From Virgibacillus_O xinjiangensis (GTDB lineage Bacteria; Bacillota; Bacilli; Bacillales; Amphibacillaceae): a stretch of 29,110 bases of DNA. The stretch is taken from positions 1 through 29,110 of the forward strand of contig NZ_JBHRSA010000024.1 in NCBI RefSeq assembly GCF_042643145.1, written 5' to 3'. The position numbers were made by a program, and so were the translations under genes. The notes below the pieces were generated by a model. That model saw only the letters and a list, made by a program, of their open reading frames with translations. It made no database searches and was not told the origin of the DNA. This document shows positions 24,739 through 29,110 of this stretch, one piece after another. Numbering within the stretch: the first letter of the stretch is position 1; each line of letters begins with the position of its first letter.

Positions 24739-25043
24739 CTCCAAACGCCTCCTTAACATGCACCTCTTGATGCAATTCTCTGGGGGAAAGCTTTTCAATG
24801 GGTCTAGATGATTCGAGAAGCAACTGGAGATGCAGGAAAAGTCCGATTACATAGACTTATTACCCGACATATACAAGATTTAATCATTGGTTGGAGGGCG
24901 AGTGTGCTATCTGTGGATGGGTGAACTCCCAATTGCAAGGAAGTGTATGATATAGTACATTCAGATACCGCTTCTTCTGTGGCTGATGGATCTCATTATC
25001 AAGCGAAGGAAAAGACACAAAAATTAGTAAAAGGAGAATGATC
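24739..25043. other. Intergenic region between the HNH-AP2 gene and ydhR
   Basis: No gene is seen. TTGCAA (24933-24938) and TACATT (24956-24961), 17 bases apart, could be a weak promoter for ydhR. The SD AAAGGAG at 25030-25036 decides ATG 25044 rather than ATG 25038. Confidence 0.35.
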
Positions 25044-25349
25044 ATGGCATACGTATTGCAAGTGGATTTTGAAATGGATGGACCTTTTGGAGATGAAATG
25101 GCAGAAGGGTTTTCAGATTTGGCAAAAAGTATCAATGAAGAAGACGGATTCATATGGAAGATCTGGACAGAGAGTCCCGAAACAAATGAAGCAGGCGGCA
25201 TCTATGTCTTCGAAACAAAAGAAACTGCTGAGAAGTATCTGGATATGCACGCGAAAAGATTGGCAGGCTTTGGCATAACAGACGTCCATGCGAAAGTCTT
25301 TGCGATCAATTCTAAGCTGACAGAAATTACGAATGGGCCGGTGAAGTGA
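25044..25349 (+). CDS. ydhR: YdhR-family monooxygenase-like protein
   Basis: The 101-residue product aligns with E. coli YdhR over its length: GPFGDEMAE, LAKSINEEDGFIWKIWTES, NEAGGIYVFE and VHAKVFAIN. The family has a dimeric ferredoxin-like (ABM) fold and is annotated as a putative monooxygenase, possibly acting on aromatic or quinone compounds, but the reaction is not established. It stands alone on the plus strand, upstream of a LysR gene. Confidence 0.85.
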   Translation: MAYVLQVDFEMDGPFGDEMAEGFSDLAKSINEEDGFIWKIWTESPETNEAGGIYVFETKETAEKYLDMHAKRLAGFGITDVHAKVFAINSKLTEITNGPVK

Positions 25350-25524
25350 CTGGCTGGTAATCAGTCGGAGCGAAATTCTACTATATTCTTATTATCATCC
25401 AGGCTGCAACTAACCCCATCTCTACGTTGAAATATGCTATACTTCAAACAGATGAAATTTTCAGGCAGATGGAATAAGCGCAAATCATAAGAACCCTGAA
25501 AACAGACAACAGGAGGAAATGGGT

Positions 25525-26436
25525 ATGAGGCTGGAGCAGTTGAAATATGTCATCGAGGTTGTTATGTGCGGGTCGATCAATGAAGCCGCCCGTCGTCTGT
25601 ATATCACGCAGCCCAGTCTCTCCAAAGCAATCAAAGAATTGGAGAAGGAACTGGGCATCACCATTTTCACCCGGAATTCCAGAGGCATCACCCTGTCTCC
25701 GGATGGGGCGGAATTTCTGGGGTATGCACGGCAGGTCGTCGAGCAGGCGGAACTGTTGGAGCACCGGTACTTCAATACAGCACCTTCCCAACAGATGTTC
25801 AGTATTTCCACCCAACATTATGCCTTTGCGGTGAATGCGTTTGTTGAGATGATCAAGAAACATGGGAGTTTGGAATACCAATTCACTTTAAGAGAAACAA
25901 AGACCTATGAAATTATCGAAGATGTCAAGAATCTGCGGAGTGAGATCGGCATCCTCTATTTGAGCTCGTTCAATGAAAAAGTGATGAGGCAGATGCTGAG
26001 GGAGGAAGGAATGGAATTTCATCTGTTATTCGAGTCCGCCCCACATATCTTTGTCAGCAGCCAAAACCCATTGGCTGAAAAGGAGTCCGTGACATTGGAG
26101 GATTTGGAGGAGTATCCGCGTCTTTCATTTGAACAAGGGGAATTCAACTCCTTCTACTATTCAGAGGAAATTTTCAGCACCATTGCGAGCAAAAAAAGCA
26201 TCCAAGTCAGTGATCGCGCCACTTTATTCAATTTGCTCCGAGGTCTGAATGGCTATACCATATCAACCGGTATTTTAAGTTCCAACTTGAATGATTCCAA
26301 TATCGTGTCCGTACCGCTCGATGAGGATGAGACCATTTCCGTCGGGTGGATTGTACATAAAAAGACCCAGTTGACTCGTATGGCCAGAATATACCTGGAG
26401 GAGCTCGAACAGGCGATCAGGGTGTATTCTTCCTGA
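25525..26436 (+). CDS. LysR-family transcriptional regulator
   Basis: The 303-residue protein has the LysR helix-turn-helix at its N-terminus (LEQLKYVIEVVMCGSINEA, then LYITQPSLSKAIKELEKELG and FTRNSRGITLSPDGAEF) and a C-terminal effector domain of the periplasmic-binding-protein type (HIFVSSQNPLAEK). ATG 25525 is preferred to the ATG at 25519 because AGGAGG (25511-25516) would be only two bases from the latter. Its target is unknown; the flanking ydhR and SDR genes are on the same strand but not divergent, so the usual LysR arrangement is absent. A possible -10, TATACT, is at 25438-25443. Confidence 0.9.
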   Translation: MRLEQLKYVIEVVMCGSINEAARRLYITQPSLSKAIKELEKELGITIFTRNSRGITLSPDGAEFLGYARQVVEQAELLEHRYFNTAPSQQMFSISTQHYAFAVNAFVEMIKKHGSLEYQFTLRETKTYEIIEDVKNLRSEIGILYLSSFNEKVMRQMLREEGMEFHLLFESAPHIFVSSQNPLAEKESVTLEDLEEYPRLSFEQGEFNSFYYSEEIFSTIASKKSIQVSDRATLFNLLRGLNGYTISTGILSSNLNDSNIVSVPLDEDETISVGWIVHKKTQLTRMARIYLEELEQAIRVYSS

Positions 26437-26455
26437 TAGTGATCATATATAGACC

Positions 26456-26489
26456 AAAAGGACCCTTCCGTTTAGAAAGGTCCTTTTTT
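26456..26489 (+). terminator. Rho-independent terminator after the LysR gene
   Basis: AAAAGGACC (26456-26464) pairs with GGTCCTTTT (26479-26487), followed by a continued T-run. Confidence 0.88.
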
Positions 26490-26578
26490 ATATGTTTCCC
26501 CTATCATTCGAACAAAGTTTACAATTTTGCTTGATGGGAAGATGAGAATTACAGAGTGTTTGATAGGAGGGAAGCAAC

Positions 26579-27364
26579 ATGGCAAAAACGATTTTCATCA
26601 CAGGTGCCGGCAGCGGACTTGGCAGGGGGGCTTCCATCGGTCTTGCCAAGAAAGGGCATCATGTCATTGCAACGACCGAGTTGACGTCCCAGAAAACAGA
26701 TCTGCTGCGGGAGGCGCGTGAATACAACTTGGATATGGATGTATTCAAACTTGATATTACTAATGAACGGGATAGAGCAGAAATAGAAAAATATGATTTT
26801 GACGTGTTTGTCGCAAACGCAGCAATCAACGAGAGAGGCCCCCTCGGTGAAGTGCCGATGGACAGGTTCCGCACCATATTTGAAGTCAATGTCTTTTCCA
26901 CGTTGGAGACCGTCCAGGCTGCTGCCCGGAAGTTCGTGGATAAAGGCAAAGGAAAGATTGTGTTTATGAGCTCGATGGCAGGTATCATGGCAGCGCCGTA
27001 TGGCGGTCCTTATGCCGCGACCAAGCATGCGGTGGAAGCAATGGCATCCAGCCTGCAGAAAGAATTGGAAGGTTTTGGAGTACAGGTGGCAACAATCAAT
27101 CCTGGACCATTTGCGACCGGATTCAATGACCGTGCTGCTGAAGAACAGTGGAAATGGTTTGACGAGGACAAGAATTTCACGAAGAAAGCGGACTTGAAAG
27201 AAAAGGAAAAAGGGCTGGAAAACCAATTTGATCCAGAAGAAATGATCGAGAAGATGGTAGAAGTCATCCCGGCTGACCATCATCCGTACCGCACGGCCTA
27301 TCCGCAAAAGACGGAAGAACAAATGAAGGAGACCGAACAAAAACGCTGGGATATGAAAATATAA
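26579..27364 (+). CDS. Short-chain dehydrogenase/reductase
   Basis: The 261-residue protein is a classical SDR. It has the cofactor motif TGAGSGLG (residues 8-15), NAAI (80-83), the catalytic serine in MSSMAG (131 or 132) and the dyad Y145/K149 in PYAATK. The loop GPFATGF after strand six is typical. The residue after the second strand (ATTELTSQKT) has no clear basic or acidic marker, so NAD or NADP preference is open. TAGGAGGGA gives a good SD. It is followed by its own terminator and is apparently monocistronic. The substrate is unknown. Confidence 0.9.
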   Translation: MAKTIFITGAGSGLGRGASIGLAKKGHHVIATTELTSQKTDLLREAREYNLDMDVFKLDITNERDRAEIEKYDFDVFVANAAINERGPLGEVPMDRFRTIFEVNVFSTLETVQAAARKFVDKGKGKIVFMSSMAGIMAAPYGGPYAATKHAVEAMASSLQKELEGFGVQVATINPGPFATGFNDRAAEEQWKWFDEDKNFTKKADLKEKEKGLENQFDPEEMIEKMVEVIPADHHPYRTAYPQKTEEQMKETEQKRWDMKI

Positions 27365-27380
27365 GCCGAGTTTAAGTAAA

Positions 27381-27415
27381 TGCAGGCCTTCCGATTTGGA
27401 GGGCCTGCAATTTTT
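27381..27415 (+). terminator. Rho-independent terminator after the SDR gene
   Basis: TGCAGGCC (27381-27388) pairs with GGCCTGCA (27402-27409), extended by TCC/GGA inside, followed by TTTTT. Confidence 0.92.
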
Positions 27416-27577
27416 AGTTTGGTGCACACTCGTAATCTGCTGGTCGCAAGAGGAAACCGTTTTTACTTGTAAATTTTTTCTCCCTGTTTTGAGGATCCTA
27501 GTACAGATATTTCTTGGGCAAAAGACGAACGAAAATAATATATTTAATGTTAACATTCCTCATTTACGGAAAATTAC

Positions 27578-27607
27578 TTGAAACATTTCTTGTTCAGAAG
27601 GTAGAAT
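27578..27607 (+). promoter_or_regulatory. Candidate purT promoter with a possible PurR half site
   Basis: TTGAAA (27578-27583) and TAGAAT (27602-27607) are 18 bases apart. Between them, read on the minus strand, CTGAACAAG resembles the PurBox core CCGAACAAT with two differences. A CGAAC at 27525-27529 lies farther upstream than the usual PurBox pair spacing. No purine riboswitch is recognisable. Confidence 0.4.
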
Positions 27608-27641
27608 AGATGCAAACACAAACGTTCAGGAGGATGGGGTT

Positions 27642-28835
27642 ATGTTTGGTGCACCAATGAAGGATCATGCGAGAAAAATGCTCTTATTGGGAGCAGGCGA
27701 ATTAGGGAAGGAAGTCGTGCTGGAGGCACAACGGCTGGGAGTGGAGACAATTGCCGTCGACCGTTATGAAGATGCGCCGGCCATGCAGGTGGCACATCGT
27801 TCCTATGTAATAGATATGCTGGATGCCAGGAAGTTGCAAGAGGTCATAGAGGCAGAAAATCCGGATTATATTGTACCGGAGATTGAGGCAATTGCAACAG
27901 ACGCGCTGTTGGAGCTTGAGAGCAGGGGATATAATATCATCCCGACCGCTTATGCTACGAAACTGACCATGGATCGGGAAGGAATTCGCAGGCTCGCCAG
28001 CGAAACACTTGGACTGCCGACGGCTGCCTATGAGTTTGCCGATTCTCTCGGGGAATTGAAACAAGCGGTACATAAAATAGGGACGCCGTGTGTCATTAAG
28101 CCGATCATGAGTTCATCGGGGAAAGGCCAGAGTGTCTGTCGGACGGAAGAGGATATAGAGGCATCCTGGCAGCAGGCGATGGAAGAGGGGCGTGCACAGT
28201 CCCAGCGCGTGATTGTAGAAGAACTCATTTCATTCGACTCGGAAATCACTTTGTTGACGGTGCGTTCTGTATCTGGCACATCTTTTTGTCCGCCGATTGG
28301 CCATACCCAGCAGGGTGGGGACTATATGGAGTCCTGGCAGCCACATGTGATGAAGGAAGAGCAAATCAAGGAGTCCGAGTCGATTGCTAAAGCAGTGACA
28401 GATGAAATCGGCGGTTACGGCGTTTTCGGTGTCGAGCTCTTTTTGACTAAAGACGGTGTGATTTTCAGTGAGGTATCACCGCGTCCGCATGATACTGGCA
28501 TGGTGACCATGGCGACACAGGAACTTTCCGAATTTGCGCTCCACGTACGGGCTGTGCTTGGACTGCCAATTCCTGAGATCGAACTGGTTTCCCCAGGAGC
28601 GAGCAGGGCTTTGAAAGCTGGGGAAGCAAGCGACGATTATCATATTACCGGAGTCGATAAGGCACTTGGTGTACCGAACACCCAGCTCCGCTTGTTCGGA
28701 AAGCCTGAAGCAAAACCAGGCCGCCGAATGGGCGTTGTGCTGGCAAAAGGAATAGACACAGATGAAGCGAGACAGAGAGCGGAAGTGGCAGCGGGAGAGA
28801 TGGAGATTGTCCCGGATGTATATGCAAGGGTTTGA
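27642..28835 (+). CDS. purT: Formate-dependent phosphoribosylglycinamide formyltransferase PurT
   Basis: PurT makes formyl-GAR from GAR, formate and ATP, a folate-independent route for purine synthesis step three. The 397-residue protein is an ATP-grasp enzyme: LLLGAGELGKEVVLEAQRLG near residues 12-31, the VPEIEAIATDALLELE region, CVIKPIMSSSGKGQSV (ATP loop), EELISFDSEITLL and FGVELFLTKDGVIFSEVSPR with metal-binding glutamates. PHDTGMVTMATQ follows. AGGAGG is 8 bases from the ATG. Formate could come from the pyruvate formate-lyase encoded in the same window, though no direct link is shown. Confidence 0.96.
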   Translation: MFGAPMKDHARKMLLLGAGELGKEVVLEAQRLGVETIAVDRYEDAPAMQVAHRSYVIDMLDARKLQEVIEAENPDYIVPEIEAIATDALLELESRGYNIIPTAYATKLTMDREGIRRLASETLGLPTAAYEFADSLGELKQAVHKIGTPCVIKPIMSSSGKGQSVCRTEEDIEASWQQAMEEGRAQSQRVIVEELISFDSEITLLTVRSVSGTSFCPPIGHTQQGGDYMESWQPHVMKEEQIKESESIAKAVTDEIGGYGVFGVELFLTKDGVIFSEVSPRPHDTGMVTMATQELSEFALHVRAVLGLPIPEIELVSPGASRALKAGEASDDYHITGVDKALGVPNTQLRLFGKPEAKPGRRMGVVLAKGIDTDEARQRAEVAAGEMEIVPDVYARV

Positions 28836-28890
28836 CTTTTAGAAAGAATTCCTGTTTACGTAAGAAAAACGCTTTTCGGGTCTTAGTGCA

Positions 28891-29048
28891 AAAAAAGGCT
28901 GGGACATAATTAAAACGTTGAATCCTATAGACGAACAATGAACGGAAACAGCGGAGGAAATATACGCAGACTCCTGCGGGAGGAAAGGCATAGGTGAGAC
29001 ACCACAGTGCGAAGCACAAGGTGGCTCACCAGCCGCCCGCGGAAATGG
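28891..29048. repeat. Palindromic dispersed element, second copy, truncated
   Basis: It begins AAAAAAGGCTGGGACATAA as the copy at 16746 and keeps the core: GGAAATATACGCAGACTCCT, the GCGGG/CCCGC helix (28976-28980 with 29036-29040), GGTGAG/CTCACC (28993-28998 with 29025-29030) and the GTGC/GCAC tip. After CGGAAA at 29045 the match stops, where the first copy continues with its right arm. An IS3-type end begins at about 29049. No other terminator is seen after purT, so the left part may once have served as one. Confidence 0.82.
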
Positions 29049-29110
29049 TGTGACCCCCAATAGTTGGAGTTTTATTAGGCAACGATTAGATCGGTATGAA
29101 GTCGGTATTG
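29049..29110 (-). mobile_element. End of an IS3-family insertion sequence, running off the window
   Basis: TGTGACCCCCAATAGTTGGA starting at 29049 has the look of an IS3-family terminal inverted repeat (TGA then a run of C, then CAA, in the IS150-like group). Just inside it, the minus strand reads a transposase C-terminus. The element disrupts the dispersed repeat. The exact first base (29049 or 29051) cannot be fixed without the other end and a target duplication. Confidence 0.6.
29075..29110 (-). CDS. IS3-family transposase OrfB, C-terminal fragment (cut by the window edge)
   Basis: On the minus strand the last twelve codons read QYRLHTDLIVA and stop. This resembles the usual end of IS150-group OrfB integrase proteins, where a YR-containing tail follows the conserved SPxxY motif. 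Only eleven residues are visible, so the call rests mainly on the adjacent IS-like end and the correct distance (about 26 bases) between stop codon and element terminus. Confidence 0.5.
   Translation of the reverse strand, partial: QYRLHTDLIVA

Noticed and set aside
26549..27556. 335-residue minus-strand open frame across the SDR gene
   Set aside because: It is antisense to a well-supported SDR gene and crosses the terminator at 27381.
27416..27641. Purine riboswitch before purT
   Set aside because: I found no conserved purine-aptamer loops and no leader terminator hairpin in this stretch.

Overview
The window looks like a chromosomal segment from a low-to-mid GC, Gram-positive Bacillaceae bacterium, probably of the Oceanobacillus/Virgibacillus/Terribacillus type. 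The evidence is strong AGGAGG ribosome binding sites, frequent TTG/GTG starts, Bacillus-like protein sequences throughout, and a backbone order (pcrB-pcrA-ligA-camS ... opuE-gatCAB-dgkB-rlmCD) that matches the B. subtilis yer/gat region. The genus is an inference; nothing here fixes it.

Left end (1-6.9 kb): a 13-copy, 40-bp tandem repeat with a 200-bp higher-order duplication lies directly upstream of the pcrB-pcrA-ligA-camS operon. That operon makes heptaprenylglyceryl phosphate, a repair helicase, NAD-dependent DNA ligase and a pheromone-type lipoprotein, and it ends at a hairpin.

7.0-8.6 kb: the most interesting locus. A 422-residue XRE-HTH plus TPR regulator (NprR/PlcR-like, RRNPP architecture) is followed after 14 bases by a 47-residue secreted-type peptide gene ending in EKPKSFY, then a strong terminator. 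This is a candidate peptide quorum-sensing pair that occupies the place where B. subtilis has yerI and sapB.

8.9-16.7 kb: a 34-residue one-helix protein coupled to an OpuE/PutP sodium:proline symporter, then gatCAB (tRNA-dependent amidotransferase), dgkB (diacylglycerol kinase) and rlmCD (23S rRNA methyltransferase). A degenerate relative of the left-end repeat lies between opuE and gatC.

16.7-21.1 kb: a 233-bp palindromic dispersed element separates rlmCD from the convergent pflB-pflA genes (anaerobic pyruvate formate-lyase and its activase). A PAP2/BcrC-like phosphatase is divergent from pflB.

21.1-29.1 kb: accessory metabolism. It holds a CatR-type redox repressor divergent from catD-catE and an NAD(P)-binding reductase (catechol/quinone defence), a MaoC hydratase, a stand-alone HNH-AP2 protein, a YdhR monooxygenase, a LysR regulator, an SDR dehydrogenase and purT. 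The right end carries a second copy of the palindromic element, interrupted by the end of an IS3-family insertion sequence that runs off the window.
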